From Saprospiraceae bacterium (GTDB lineage Bacteria; Bacteroidota; Bacteroidia; Chitinophagales; Saprospiraceae), in assembly GCA_016714025.1 (NCBI GenBank), contig JADJOB010000002.1, forward strand, positions 541,501 to 605,500: 64,000 nt of DNA, given 5' to 3'. How positions within the stretch are numbered: position 1 is the first letter of the stretch; each line of letters opens with the position of its first letter. Below are positions 46,373 to 56,294 of the stretch, in pieces. The notes beneath the pieces were generated by a model, which had not been told where the DNA came from, searched no databases, and saw only the letters and a program-made list of their open reading frames with translations. Both the position numbers and the translations under genes were made by a program.

Positions 46373-48046
46373 TTAATGACTGCCTTCAATCTGTTTATCA
46401 TAATCAATCCCTTGCTTGAGCAATATCGATTTAACACGCCAGGCGAAAAAAGCCAGGTAACCAAAACATGCTACTGTAATCCAATAAGATTGATGAATGC
46501 CAATACTGGATAAATCAGCCAATTTTCCCTGAATAGGTGGAATGATCCCTCCTCCCAGGATCATCATTATTAGAAAAGCCGCACCCTGGCTCTCATATTT
46601 TCCAAGGCCCGCTATGGATAATGAAAAAATACACGGCCACATGACAGAGCAATACAAACCTCCACTTAAAAAAGCGTAAATGGAAATCGTGCCCTGGGTC
46701 ATAAGTCCAATGATCATGGCCAACATCGCTAAACTTGCAAACAACATCAGGGTATATACGGGTTTATCACCTGCTACAAAAAAAGCTGCGATTAAAACTG
46801 CAACACAGGCAATGTAATTGTATAGTGGACTCATATCTCTTGCAGCAATGGTATTTACTAAAATCACCACTGCAAATGCGAGAATCGGAATCACAAGCAT
46901 CATTATTTTTTTCAACTTTGCTTCCAACTTAAAAACAGGAATTGCACCGGTCCATCGCCCAATCATCAAACTTCCCCAGAACATAGAAATATAAGGTGGA
47001 ATTGCAGAGGTTTGTAAACTACCGTATTCAACACTTTTGAGCAATTCGCCCATATTGCTTTGAATGGTAACTTCCACGCCCACATAAACAAAAATTGCAA
47101 ACATGCCCAATTGAATTTGTGGAAATTGCAAAGCGCCCCAGGAAGCCGTATTTTTTTTCGAACTAAAATGTACATAAACTAAACCTGCTATTAAAACCAA
47201 TAGCGCTGATAGCAACCATTTCATGCGCGTCCATTCCAAATCTTGTAAAGCACTTTCGGATAAACCATCAGTCACATTTCGGTAGCTATTAAAAACGGGA
47301 ATAAAGCAGGCAATCAATCCGATGGTAATTAATACCATAGTCCAAATCGCTTTATTCTCCGGTTCAATCATAGCCGAATTAATACTATCCGGAACTTTCT
47401 TTGAAAAATAGAACAGTGCTGCGGCAAATAAAAATAAAAATCCAACCCCGATATATAAAAAGGTAACCCGATTCAAACTCAAAGATTGAATGGCGCTGTC
47501 ATCGTAATGAGTTGCTCCAAACAAGGCTAATGCCACTACTATAGGCCCAATGGCTGTTCCAAACGAATTGATGCCCCCTCCAAAATTAACCCGGTGCGAA
47601 CCGGTTGCAGGATCTCCCAAGGAAATTGCAAAAGGATTGGCGGCAGTTTGTTGCAATGAAAATCCTAAAGCCAAAATAAAAAACGAAATAAGAAAAAAAC
47701 TAAATCCATTTTCAGGGGTCCCTACATTAACAGAAACAATCATTGCGATTGCTCCAAGCAATGAAAACAACAATCCATACACGATGCTTTTTTTATATCC
47801 CCAATTCGAAACAATGTCGCGACGTTTGAGCGCTCCAAATACAAACAATGCCAATGCACCGATATAGTATGCACCATAAAAAGCAAAATCAACCAACTGA
47901 CTTTGAAACTGATCCAGTTTAAAATAACTTTTACAAAAAGGAATAAAAACCCCATTACCCGATGCAATAAATCCCCAAAAGAAAAATACAGTAATTAAAA
48001 TACTTAAAGCACCATAATTCGTCGGCTTCGTCTGATTAGAATCCAT
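46373..48046 (-). CDS. Sugar MFS transporter (FucP/GluP-like)
   Basis: 557 residues with about 12-14 membrane segments. N-terminal FFFWGFIASGNGVFIPF and the central QQTAANPFAISLGDPATGSH with RVNFGGGINSFGTAIGP are hallmarks of the FucP/glucose-galactose permease group (proton symport). It is longer than FucP (about 440 residues) because of an extra loop and membrane pair in the middle. The sugar is not predictable from sequence. It is a single gene, followed by mutL on the same strand with a 54 bp gap. Confidence 0.83.
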   Translation of the reverse strand: MDSNQTKPTNYGALSILITVFFFWGFIASGNGVFIPFCKSYFKLDQFQSQLVDFAFYGAYYIGALALFVFGALKRRDIVSNWGYKKSIVYGLLFSLLGAIAMIVSVNVGTPENGFSFFLISFFILALGFSLQQTAANPFAISLGDPATGSHRVNFGGGINSFGTAIGPIVVALALFGATHYDDSAIQSLSLNRVTFLYIGVGFLFLFAAALFYFSKKVPDSINSAMIEPENKAIWTMVLITIGLIACFIPVFNSYRNVTDGLSESALQDLEWTRMKWLLSALLVLIAGLVYVHFSSKKNTASWGALQFPQIQLGMFAIFVYVGVEVTIQSNMGELLKSVEYGSLQTSAIPPYISMFWGSLMIGRWTGAIPVFKLEAKLKKIMMLVIPILAFAVVILVNTIAARDMSPLYNYIACVAVLIAAFFVAGDKPVYTLMLFASLAMLAMIIGLMTQGTISIYAFLSGGLYCSVMWPCIFSLSIAGLGKYESQGAAFLIMMILGGGIIPPIQGKLADLSSIGIHQSYWITVACFGYLAFFAWRVKSILLKQGIDYDKQIEGSH

Positions 48047-48109
48047 TGCGTCTTGTTTTGTTTGAATTGTAAAAGTAAAATTAATATTAATATTTAAACC
48101 AACAATTCT

Positions 48110-48380
48110 TCGCCCCCATTCATGTCTTCATTCGTGCATTCGTGGCTAATCCTCCCTCCTCAATTCGTGTCTTCATTCGTGCATTCATTCGTGCATTCGT
48201 GGCCTTTCTTCCCTTCTTCATTCGTGTCCTCAATTCGTGCATTCATTCGTGCATTCGTGGCATTTCCTCCCTTTTTCTATTCGTCCTCCATTCGCAATTA
48301 TACCTTAAATCTTAGCCACGAATTCACGAATTAAAGACGAATGGATTTTTATCGCCACGAATGCACGAATTAAAGACGAA
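48110..48380. repeat. Palindromic array of the CACGAATGCACGAAT family (array 2)
   Basis: Several ATTCGTGCATTCGTGGC copies (48128-48262) are followed by inverted copies GCCACGAATTCACGAATTAA and GCCACGAATGCACGAATTAA (48315-48374). Lies just upstream of the GxxExxY gene promoter. Confidence 0.85.
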
Positions 48381-48392
48381 TTAATACATTTA

Positions 48393-48423
48393 TTTGCGTG
48401 TTTTATAATTTATTCTATTTTTG
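48393..48423 (+). promoter_or_regulatory. Full Bacteroidota promoter for the GxxExxY gene
   Basis: -33 TTTG at 48393-48396 and -7 TATTTTTG at 48416-48423 with a 19-nt spacer, the best consensus promoter in the window. It lies between repeat array 2 and the ATG at 48453 (29-nt distance). Confidence 0.65.
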
Positions 48424-48452
48424 TAATACCCTAATTTTAAAACTATGAGATC

Positions 48453-48827
48453 ATGGATAAAATATTGTATAAAGATGAAAGTTATCTAATTATAAACAAA
48501 TGCTTTGAGGTACACAAAATATTAGGTCCCGGTTTTCTTGAACTTGTTTATAAAGATGCCCTGGAATTTGAATTTCGCAAATCAGGAATTCAATTTGAAC
48601 GCGAAAAAAGGTATGATGTAAATTATAAGGGAGCAATCCTTCCTCATAAATATTATGCAGATTTTGTTGTCTATGATAAAATTATTCTGGAACTGAAAGC
48701 TGTTTCTGGAATACCAGATGAGTTTGTTGCACAAGCATTAAACTATCTTATGGTTAGTGGCAACAAGCTTGCTCTCGTCGTGAATTTTGGAGCAACAAAA
48801 CTGCAATCAAAAAGAATTATTTTATAA
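48453..48827 (+). CDS. GxxExxY protein
   Basis: 124 residues with the family signature GPGFLELVY (GxxExxY), then KDALEFEFRKSGIQFEREK, YADFVVYDKIILELKAV and FVAQALNYLMVSGNKLALVVNFG. The D...ExK arrangement (ADFVVYD, ELK) resembles a PD-(D/E)XK nuclease core, but activity is unproven. It has its own strong promoter and is enclosed by repeat arrays 2 and 3, so the gene and the repeats may form one mobile or repeat-maintaining unit (inference). Confidence 0.85.
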   Translation: MDKILYKDESYLIINKCFEVHKILGPGFLELVYKDALEFEFRKSGIQFEREKRYDVNYKGAILPHKYYADFVVYDKIILELKAVSGIPDEFVAQALNYLMVSGNKLALVVNFGATKLQSKRIIL

Positions 48828-48857
48828 TTCCATTTATCAATTGATACTAAAAAAGAG

Positions 48858-49240
48858 TTGCCACGAATGCACGAATGAATGCGAAGAGTTGCCACGAATG
48901 CACGAATTAAAATGCGAAGAGTTGCCACGAATGCACGAATTAAAATACGAAGAATTGCCACGAATGCACGAATGAAAATGCGAAGAATTGCCACGAATGC
49001 ACGAATGAATACGAAGAGTTGCCACGAATGCACGAATGGAGGACGAATGAATATGGATATATTAAATCCATTCGTCTTTAATTCGTGCATTCGTGGCCTT
49101 TCCTCCTTCCTCAATTCGTGTCCTTCATTCGTGTCTCCATTCGTGCATTCGTGGCTAATCTTCCTTCCTCCATTCGTGTCCTTCATTCGTGCATTCGTGG
49201 CTTTTCCTCCTTCTTCAATTCGTCCTCCATTCGTGCTTCA
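48858..49240. repeat. Palindromic array of the CACGAATGCACGAAT family (array 3)
   Basis: Six tandem GCCACGAATGCACGAAT copies, 31-33 bp apart (48860-49040), followed by inverted ATTCGTGCATTCGTGGC copies (49081-49201). It begins 31 bp after the GxxExxY stop and ends next to the rfaD stop. Regular spacing mimics a CRISPR, but spacers are near-identical. Confidence 0.88.
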
Positions 49241-49244
49241 AAAA

Positions 49245-50207
49245 TTAGTAGTAGTTCTGCTTTTCCAAATAATTACAAACGTAATCCTGAATCGCATCTT
49301 TAAAAGGCAACATCGGCGTATTATATGAAATGGAATGCAATTTCCTCATATCCGCACAGGTATAATTTTGGTAGGTCTTAATCAAGTCTTCAGGCATTGG
49401 AATAAATTCAATGATCGGATGCTTTTCCAAAGCCTCAAACGTATGATGGACCAGATCGATAAAACTGTTTGCTTGACCACTGCCAAGATTGTAAATTCCA
49501 TTTGGGCGCGGATTTTCAAAAAAGAAAAACAACACATCCAATAAATCACGAATGAAAATAAAATCCCGCTTCTGCTCACCATCCTTAATCTGCGCATCAT
49601 TCGATTTAAACAAGCGCACACATCCCTTCTCCTGAATTTGATTGTAAGCATGAAATATCACAGAAGCCATTCGCCCCTTGTGATATTCATTCGGACCAAA
49701 AACATTAAAAAATTTAAATCCAGCCCATTGCGAAGGATGTTGCTTTTGCATCAAAACCCATTCATCAAAAATTTGTTTGGACTGACCATAAGGATTCAAA
49801 GGTTTAAGGCTAGGAATCAATGATTCATCATCCGAATATCCTAAAGCACCATTCCCATAAGTAGCCGCACTCGAAGCATATAAAAAAGGAATATCATGTT
49901 GCGCAGCAAGATTCCATAAATTTTTAGAGTATGAAACATTTAATTCTTCAAATATTTGCACATCCATTTCCGTGGTGTCCGTGCGGGCACCTATGTGAAA
50001 AATAAAATCAACGTTCGCATGATTTTTTTCCAACCAGGCAATAAATAGCGTTCGATCCTGAAACGAATGGATGTTTTTATTTAATAAATTGGGATGATCC
50101 TTTTTATAAATGGCATCGACAGCAAGAATATCCTGAAACCCTTTTTGGTTTAGATAAGAAACCAAACACGAACCAATAAATCCGGAAGCACCCGTTACAA
50201 CGATCAT
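49245..50207 (-). CDS. rfaD: ADP-L-glycero-D-manno-heptose 6-epimerase
   Basis: Converts ADP-D-glycero- to ADP-L-glycero-manno-heptose for LPS core. The 320-residue extended SDR has TGASGFIGS at the N-terminus, the catalytic SSAATYG and YGQSKQIFDEW (YxxxK), and the RfaD-typical KFFNVFGPNEYHKGRMASV and DGEQKRDFIFIRD. Together with rfaE2 (22.5 kb) it supports heptose-containing surface glycans. The stop codon abuts repeat array 3. Confidence 0.9.
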   Translation of the reverse strand: MIVVTGASGFIGSCLVSYLNQKGFQDILAVDAIYKKDHPNLLNKNIHSFQDRTLFIAWLEKNHANVDFIFHIGARTDTTEMDVQIFEELNVSYSKNLWNLAAQHDIPFLYASSAATYGNGALGYSDDESLIPSLKPLNPYGQSKQIFDEWVLMQKQHPSQWAGFKFFNVFGPNEYHKGRMASVIFHAYNQIQEKGCVRLFKSNDAQIKDGEQKRDFIFIRDLLDVLFFFFENPRPNGIYNLGSGQANSFIDLVHHTFEALEKHPIIEFIPMPEDLIKTYQNYTCADMRKLHSISYNTPMLPFKDAIQDYVCNYLEKQNYY

Positions 50208-50240
50208 ACTGCGAAGATATAACGGGGAATCATGTCCTGC

Positions 50241-53114
50241 TTACATATAACTTTCCATCGGCGGACAAGTACAAACCAGGTTGCGGTCCCCAAAGGCATT
50301 GTTTACACGACCTACACTCGGCCAAAACTTTGAACCCTGTTTTAGATAAGCCAATGGATAGGCCGCTTTTTCACGAGAATACGGACGATCCCAAACATCT
50401 GAAGTGATGACAGCTGCCGTATGAGGCGCATTTGACAAGACATTGTTGTCAGCCGGATAATTGCCCAAAGCGACTTCCAGAATTTCATTGTGAATTTGCA
50501 ATAAAGCATCACAAAAACGATCCAACTCATCCTGATTTTCAGATTCAGTTGGTTCGATCATAATGGTTCCTGCAACCGGAAAAGATAAAGTAGGCGCATG
50601 AAAACCATAATCCATCAAACGTTTGGCAACATCTTCTGCGCTGACTCCGATACTTTTAAATGGACGAAGATCCAATATTAATTCATGCGCAACCCGACCC
50701 ATTTCACCTGTGTATAACACCTTGAATTTTTCTCCTAATCGAGTCGCCATATAATTTGCATTTAGAATCGCGTGGCAGGTGGCCGATTTCAGTCCATCGG
50801 GACCCAACATGCGAATGTATGCATAGGAAATTAATAATATACTGGCGCTGCCATAAGGCGCTGCTGAAACCGGTGGCGTTGCACCTTTTTCCGGATTTAC
50901 ATTTACGTATGGATGGGATGGCAAGAAAGGTTTCAGATGATCGTTTACACAAATCGGACCAACACCCGGACCGCCTCCACCATGTGGAATCGCAAAGGTT
51001 TTATGCAAATTTAAATGGCAGACATCGGCTCCAATCCGGGCTGGACTGGTTAATCCTACCTGCGCATTCATGTTTGCACCGTCCATATACACCATGCCCC
51101 CATTGTCGTGAATAATCTGACAGATATCCTGAATAGAAGTTTCAAACACACCGTGTGTCGAAGGATAAGTCACCATCAAACAGGCCAGATTTGATTTGTG
51201 TTGCTCTGCTTTTGCTTTCAATTCAGAAACGATGATGTTTCCTTGTTCGTCACAAGGAGTTACCACCACATCATAGCCAGCGATGACGGCACTTGCCGGA
51301 TTGGTACCGTGTGCTGAAGAAGGAATGATTGCAATGTTTCGATGATGATCTCCGCGCGATTCATGGTATCCGCGAATTGCCAATAAACCTGCAAACTCAC
51401 CCTGTGCGCCGGAATTTGGTTGTAAGGAACAGGCTGTAAAACCAGTAACGTTGCAGAGATAAGCTTCCAGTTCTTTTGCCATTTGGACATAGCCGGAAGT
51501 TTGTGATGCCGGAGCAAACGGATGGATGTTTGCAAACTGAGGCCAGCTCACCGGAATTAATTCCGTAGCGGCATTCAACTTCATGGTACAGGAACCTAAA
51601 GAGATCATAGAATGCACCAAAGAAAGATCTTTGTTTTCCAAACTCTTGATGTAACGCATCAAGGAAGATTCCGTATGATGTATATTGAAGATCGGATGCG
51701 TAAGATATTCTGATTGGCGTACCAAAGCCAGGGGCAATTTTACTTGCGATGAAACAGAAAGTGCAGCAGCCGTTTTTTGTGTAGCCTCTGCAATAATTTT
51801 TATAATGGTTGCCAGATCTTCTTCAGTACTTGATTCATCCAGATTGATTTGAACTGCATTGTTTGTGTACCAAAAATTGCACTGATATTTTTCAGCAACG
51901 ACCTTGATTTTGCTTTGTGTATTCTGATCCGCTTCAATGGAAACCAAATCAAAGAAATGTTCGTTGGACACTTTACATCCCATGGCTTGCAAAGCTTGTG
52001 ACAAGGCACAAGACATGTCGTGTACCCGGCGAGCAATTGCTTTTAAACCAATCGGACCATGATACACTGCATACATCGATGCCATAATTGCCAATAAAGC
52101 CTGAGCAGTGCAGATGTTTGAAGTAGCTTTTTCGCGACGGATGTGTTGTTCGCGTGTTTGGAGTGCCATGCGCAAGGCACGATTTCCGTGTACGTCAATT
52201 GAAACGCCGATAATTCTTCCCGGAATATCCCGTTTAAAGTCTTCTTTCGTTGCAAAAAATGCGGCATGCGGTCCACCAAAACCCATTGGAACCCCAAAAC
52301 GCTGACTGTTACCAAAAGCGATGTCGGCACCCAGTTCGCCCGGACTTTTAAGCAAGCACAATGCGAGTAAATCAGTAGCCATGGCAACGAAAATCCCGGC
52401 GGCTTTTGCTTTTTGGATAAAGTCCTCATGGTTGATAACGCCCCCTGATTTGTCGGGATATTGAATCAAAGCACCAAAGCAGTTGTCTGGGATGGCATCG
52501 GTTTGACAGTTGCCGCTTACAATTTTGATGCCTTGTGGCCATGCACGCGATTGGAGCACTGCCAGGGTCTGATCGTACACTTTATTGTCAACAAAGAATA
52601 CATCCGGAGATTCTTCTTTGGTCTTTTTTTCTTTTTGGTGGTAAAACAGCATCATGGCTTCAGCTGCAGCCGTGCCTTCATCCAACAACGAAGCATTGGC
52701 AATCGGGAGGCCTGTCAAATCGGTGACCATGGTTTGAAAATTGAGTAAAGCCTCCAGACGTCCTTGTGCAATTTCTGCCTGGTAAGGGGTGTATTGGGTA
52801 TACCAACCCGGATTTTGAAATACATTCCTCAAAATCGCACTGGGTGTCACCGAACCGAAATACCCTTGTCCGATAAAATTGCGGGTGCTAGTGTTTTGAT
52901 CTGCCAGTTCTTTGAGCATCAACAAATAGTCGTATTCAGAGAGTGCTTCCGGCGTTTTAAGCTCAGATTTCAGCCGAATCTTATCCGGTACCGTTTGTTG
53001 AATCAGTTCATCCAGACTATTCACCCCTATGGTTTTCAACATCGGAGCCAAATCTGTACCCAAAGTCCCGATATGACGGGATTCAAAACGATCGTAACGA
53101 GGAAACAAAGCCAT
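50241..53114 (-). CDS. gcvP: Glycine dehydrogenase (decarboxylating), P-protein
   Basis: 957-residue single-chain P-protein of the glycine cleavage system. It decarboxylates glycine with PLP and passes the aminomethyl group to the H-protein. The N-terminal half has FIGQGYFGSVTPSAILRN and NASLLDEGTAAAEAM; the C-terminal half has the PLP-binding HLNLHKTFAIPHGGGGPG. The length is as expected for the fused alpha-beta form. GcvH and GcvT are not in the window. A -7 box lies 23 bases upstream of the ATG. Confidence 0.95.
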   Translation of the reverse strand: MALFPRYDRFESRHIGTLGTDLAPMLKTIGVNSLDELIQQTVPDKIRLKSELKTPEALSEYDYLLMLKELADQNTSTRNFIGQGYFGSVTPSAILRNVFQNPGWYTQYTPYQAEIAQGRLEALLNFQTMVTDLTGLPIANASLLDEGTAAAEAMMLFYHQKEKKTKEESPDVFFVDNKVYDQTLAVLQSRAWPQGIKIVSGNCQTDAIPDNCFGALIQYPDKSGGVINHEDFIQKAKAAGIFVAMATDLLALCLLKSPGELGADIAFGNSQRFGVPMGFGGPHAAFFATKEDFKRDIPGRIIGVSIDVHGNRALRMALQTREQHIRREKATSNICTAQALLAIMASMYAVYHGPIGLKAIARRVHDMSCALSQALQAMGCKVSNEHFFDLVSIEADQNTQSKIKVVAEKYQCNFWYTNNAVQINLDESSTEEDLATIIKIIAEATQKTAAALSVSSQVKLPLALVRQSEYLTHPIFNIHHTESSLMRYIKSLENKDLSLVHSMISLGSCTMKLNAATELIPVSWPQFANIHPFAPASQTSGYVQMAKELEAYLCNVTGFTACSLQPNSGAQGEFAGLLAIRGYHESRGDHHRNIAIIPSSAHGTNPASAVIAGYDVVVTPCDEQGNIIVSELKAKAEQHKSNLACLMVTYPSTHGVFETSIQDICQIIHDNGGMVYMDGANMNAQVGLTSPARIGADVCHLNLHKTFAIPHGGGGPGVGPICVNDHLKPFLPSHPYVNVNPEKGATPPVSAAPYGSASILLISYAYIRMLGPDGLKSATCHAILNANYMATRLGEKFKVLYTGEMGRVAHELILDLRPFKSIGVSAEDVAKRLMDYGFHAPTLSFPVAGTIMIEPTESENQDELDRFCDALLQIHNEILEVALGNYPADNNVLSNAPHTAAVITSDVWDRPYSREKAAYPLAYLKQGSKFWPSVGRVNNAFGDRNLVCTCPPMESYM

Positions 53115-53136
53115 ACTGCGATTTTAAAATTGGCTG

Positions 53137-53144
53137 CAAAAATA
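53137..53144 (-). promoter_or_regulatory. Bacteroidota -7 box (TATTTTTG) for gcvP
   Basis: Minus-strand TATTTTTG, exact match, 22 nt between box and ATG. No glycine-riboswitch-like structure was recognised in the short leader. Confidence 0.4.
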
Positions 53145-53810
53145 GGCTTAGTAAGCTTAAAAATTAAGGAATGGTAATAAGAATTAATATCCAGCCGCAT
53201 TTTAAGTTAAATCGGGAGAAGTCGGTTTGCAGAACTGATATAAAAACTTACTTGCATTTGTCAGTATGGGACCTATCATGTAAGGGTGCTCTTTATAATA
53301 AATTTGAAAGTAGGCTATCAATTTACTATTAGATATTAAAATTTAGCTATGTTTATATTGTAAATTAAATAAAAACGAAACTTGTTAGCGTGTTAACACC
53401 GTTATCGCACATGATGCAAAAGGATTTAAAAATACATTTGGATTCGGTTAAAATCGTTCTTGCTTAGCTTTGAAGACACTATTGCAGCTATTTTATTTTT
53501 TTTTGCTTTAATGCTTTCACTTGTAGGTACAGCATCACAGGACGATAACAGGCAGCACACGCCACACCGCTTGTAACTTTATGTTTTACTCTCAATATTT
53601 TTTGGCTGTTTAATAAATCTTTTTTACTTTTGGTTAACATCCTTTTGGCGGTGCAGCGTGTACTGCCAAACCGATATGGGACTTAAGAAGATTGGTATTG
53701 CGAGTATAAACAAGTTATGTGCAACCCTATGGCGACAGTGCAAACATTAAACGGACTGACAAGAAATGAGCGCCAGAACAATTTTCGGCAAAGCCGTTTG
53801 GCTATCCTTC
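53145..53810. other. Non-coding boundary of the accessory region
   Basis: About 670 bases with no credible gene. The right part changes character (GGCAGCACACGCCACACCGC, then GTTATGTGCAACCCTATGG at 53714). Its GTTATGTGC reappears inverted as GCACATAAC at 59188-59196 on the far side of the operon, which suggests the edge of an inserted block. Confidence 0.5.
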
Positions 53811-53876
53811 GCAAAAGCAAATGTGAAGCAACGCCACATACAAGCCAACGCAAGGTTGCTTCACATTTGCTTTTGC
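53811..53876. repeat. Stem-loop repeat M1 at the left edge of the operon
   Basis: Perfect 22-bp inverted arms (53811-53832 and 53855-53876) around a 22-nt spacer containing CACATACAAGCC. The right arm includes CACATTTGCTTTTGC. Related elements are at 58997-59063 and 59550-59604. It ends 54 bp before the kinase-HD gene. Confidence 0.75.
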
Positions 53877-53930
53877 CCCAACGCACCATTAACGATTTTT
53901 ACCTTACTTTGAATCATACTTTTATAATCT

Positions 53931-56282
53931 ATGAGTAAACCGATAAGCGAAAGAGAAAAATTACTTGACTTAAAACCGAATCAGGAGTTTAAGAATTACA
54001 AGATTGTGTCAAAGAAACCTGCTGATGGGGAAGAACTTGCAATTCCAATTGGTGAGGGAGGGTCGGGTATCGTTTATTTAGCCGAACAAACTTTTGTTAA
54101 ACAGGTAAAAGTCAATAGAGCAATTAAATTTTTTGTTTATCGTGACGATATTGCCAGTCAAACAATACACGAATTCTCAGGGAGAATTAGTGCTAAAAAC
54201 TTTAACGATGAAATTCTAAATATATCAAGTTTTAATCACGAAAACATTATCAAGATAATTGATGGAGGAATAATTGAAAAAGGAGAACATCATGTTCCCT
54301 TTATTGTAACCGACTATGTTGAAGGACATACATTAAGGGACTTATTACTAAAGCCAGAATTAATTGATGAATATGCTGCCGATGGACAAGACATCATTGA
54401 TTTGTTCGGGCAAATTTGTAGCGGTTTGGAATATTTACATAGGAGACATTTTTATCATTGTGATATTGCTCCTAAAAATATATTCATCAAGGGAGAGAAA
54501 GGAAATTTTCAAGTTGTGATTGGAGATTTAGGAATTGGAAAAACTCTTCGTAAAGATTTAGCTCCAGTTGATAATAAACTTTTTGTTCATGGGACACGAG
54601 ATTATATGCCGCAAAAAGTTTACGATGTGAGGAATAAAGAAATTGAGTATAAAGAATTCTTGAAACTTCAACCTGAATGGGATTTATACGCCACGAAAAA
54701 AACTTTTCAGGAATTACTGACAGCATTTGAAAAAAGGAATAATATGAACAAACCTTGGTTCAAGTCGTTGAAAAAAATTGTCTCAAAGGAGTTTCGCAAT
54801 ATTTCTGATGTTGCAAAAAATATTGAAAGGCAAAAACCTATTTACAGACAAACCGCAGGAACACCAGAGTTATCAGAAGCGGACAGCACGACTAATGGTT
54901 ACAAAGAATTGCAACCTATCAAATCCATTTGGGTTACAGATAGAGTAAAGAAAGTAATTAGACATCCACTTTTTTTCAGAATGAAAAAAGTGCCACAACT
55001 ACTTTCAGCAAATACCTTTAATCCTGGCTCTAATCATACAAGATATGAGCATTCATTAGGCACATACGAAAACATGAGGCAGGTTCTCATATCATTGCTT
55101 CGAAATGAAGATTTCATTGAGATACTTGATGAGAAGAATATTGAACTTGCACTTTTAGCTTCATTGCTTTCAAGTATTTCAAAATTTCCTTTTTCTTTTT
55201 TAATCCATGAAATCAGAGATAGAGACAGAAACTATTTTTCAAAAATTACAGGCAAGGTAATGCTCACAAAAATCTTAAACTTCAAAGATGAAGAAAAAGG
55301 TATAAAGGAAAGTTTGTGGGAGGTGATAGATAAAAATTTTCAAGTTGAATCGCTTGATAAACTCATTGAAATAATAAGTGGAGATTCATCTTCCAACTGG
55401 ATGATTCAGAATAAAATTATTAGTGCCCTTCTCAATTCCTCAATTGATGTTCGTGTATTAGATTTTCTTCCAAGAGATTCTTACCACTTAGGTATTTCTA
55501 CAGGGGCTCACATTAATTTTGATAGTTTAATTGAACACATCTGCATTCACGATAATACCATTGCCATAAATGTAAAAGGGGTTACTTATGTTGAACAAGT
55601 TATCACATTACGATACTGGCTGTATAAGAGAATTTACTGGAATAATCCTAACAGAGCTTACTCAACAGTTTTGAAATATGTATTCACAAAACTCCATCTT
55701 GAGAAAAGCACATTTGAAGATAATCTATTAAATAAGATTTTGTTCTCTGACCCGATTGATATGCTTTATTTTCTTGACGAAGAAAGCAATGAAGAAAAAA
55801 ATGGAAATACTCATTTAGCGATAAACAAACTTCTTAAAACAATTTTTAGTGACAGACCAACTTTGTTCAAAGACATTTTTGTAATAAACCAAACAGAATC
55901 AACAGCCCAACTGAAAAAGATTTGCAAGAAGTTTAGCAAAATGCCGTTTGCGGAATTAGAAGCAATCCGCAAAGAATTGGAAACAGAGTTATCGCAAATA
56001 TTTAAGTTTAATCCAGACACCATTAATATCATAATTGATATTCCTAACGAGGAGAATAAAAAATTAGGTGAAGATTTATCTGTTATCAAATACGATAAAA
56101 CTGTAACTGAGTTAAGCAATCTATCAGGAATTATTGATGGAATAATAAAGACCTTTGATAATAATTTGCAATTTCTCAGAGTTTATCTTAATCCTATTTA
56201 CAAAGACCAACTTCCCAAAGAACCAGACAAAAGAAAAGAGATGCATGATTTAATACAAAACTTCTTAGTGCTACACGGTTAA
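53931..56282 (+). CDS. Ser/Thr protein kinase fused to degenerate SAMHD1/dGTPase-like HD domain
   Basis: 783 residues. The kinase domain (about 20-300) has the glycine loop GEGGSG (41-46), Lys66 in AIKFF, a helix-C Glu near 94, the catalytic loop HCDIAPKN (176-183, Asp178) and DLG in place of DFG (199-201), so it could be active. From about 330 it follows SAMHD1/dGTPase-type HD proteins: HPLFFRMKKVPQLL, NHTRYEHSLG (369-377) and DFLPRDSYHLGIS (511-523). Where these have the metal-binding HD pair (LLHDIGHGPFSH) it has LLSSISKFPFSF, so hydrolase activity is unlikely. First gene of the operon. Its stop is 12 bp before the next start. Confidence 0.82.
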   Translation: MSKPISEREKLLDLKPNQEFKNYKIVSKKPADGEELAIPIGEGGSGIVYLAEQTFVKQVKVNRAIKFFVYRDDIASQTIHEFSGRISAKNFNDEILNISSFNHENIIKIIDGGIIEKGEHHVPFIVTDYVEGHTLRDLLLKPELIDEYAADGQDIIDLFGQICSGLEYLHRRHFYHCDIAPKNIFIKGEKGNFQVVIGDLGIGKTLRKDLAPVDNKLFVHGTRDYMPQKVYDVRNKEIEYKEFLKLQPEWDLYATKKTFQELLTAFEKRNNMNKPWFKSLKKIVSKEFRNISDVAKNIERQKPIYRQTAGTPELSEADSTTNGYKELQPIKSIWVTDRVKKVIRHPLFFRMKKVPQLLSANTFNPGSNHTRYEHSLGTYENMRQVLISLLRNEDFIEILDEKNIELALLASLLSSISKFPFSFLIHEIRDRDRNYFSKITGKVMLTKILNFKDEEKGIKESLWEVIDKNFQVESLDKLIEIISGDSSSNWMIQNKIISALLNSSIDVRVLDFLPRDSYHLGISTGAHINFDSLIEHICIHDNTIAINVKGVTYVEQVITLRYWLYKRIYWNNPNRAYSTVLKYVFTKLHLEKSTFEDNLLNKILFSDPIDMLYFLDEESNEEKNGNTHLAINKLLKTIFSDRPTLFKDIFVINQTESTAQLKKICKKFSKMPFAELEAIRKELETELSQIFKFNPDTINIIIDIPNEENKKLGEDLSVIKYDKTVTELSNLSGIIDGIIKTFDNNLQFLRVYLNPIYKDQLPKEPDKRKEMHDLIQNFLVLHG

Positions 56283-56294
56283 AATTTCAAACCC

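Noticed and set aside
48858..49050. CRISPR-like array with 31-33 bp period
   Set aside because: The 'spacers' are near-identical short A/G-rich sequences, inverted copies follow, and no cas genes are present. It is part of the palindromic repeat family.
48743..49328. Overlapping open frames of 60-149 codons on both strands
   Set aside because: They are translations of the repeat array (recurring ATNARIK or HSCIRGNS-type peptides), not genes.
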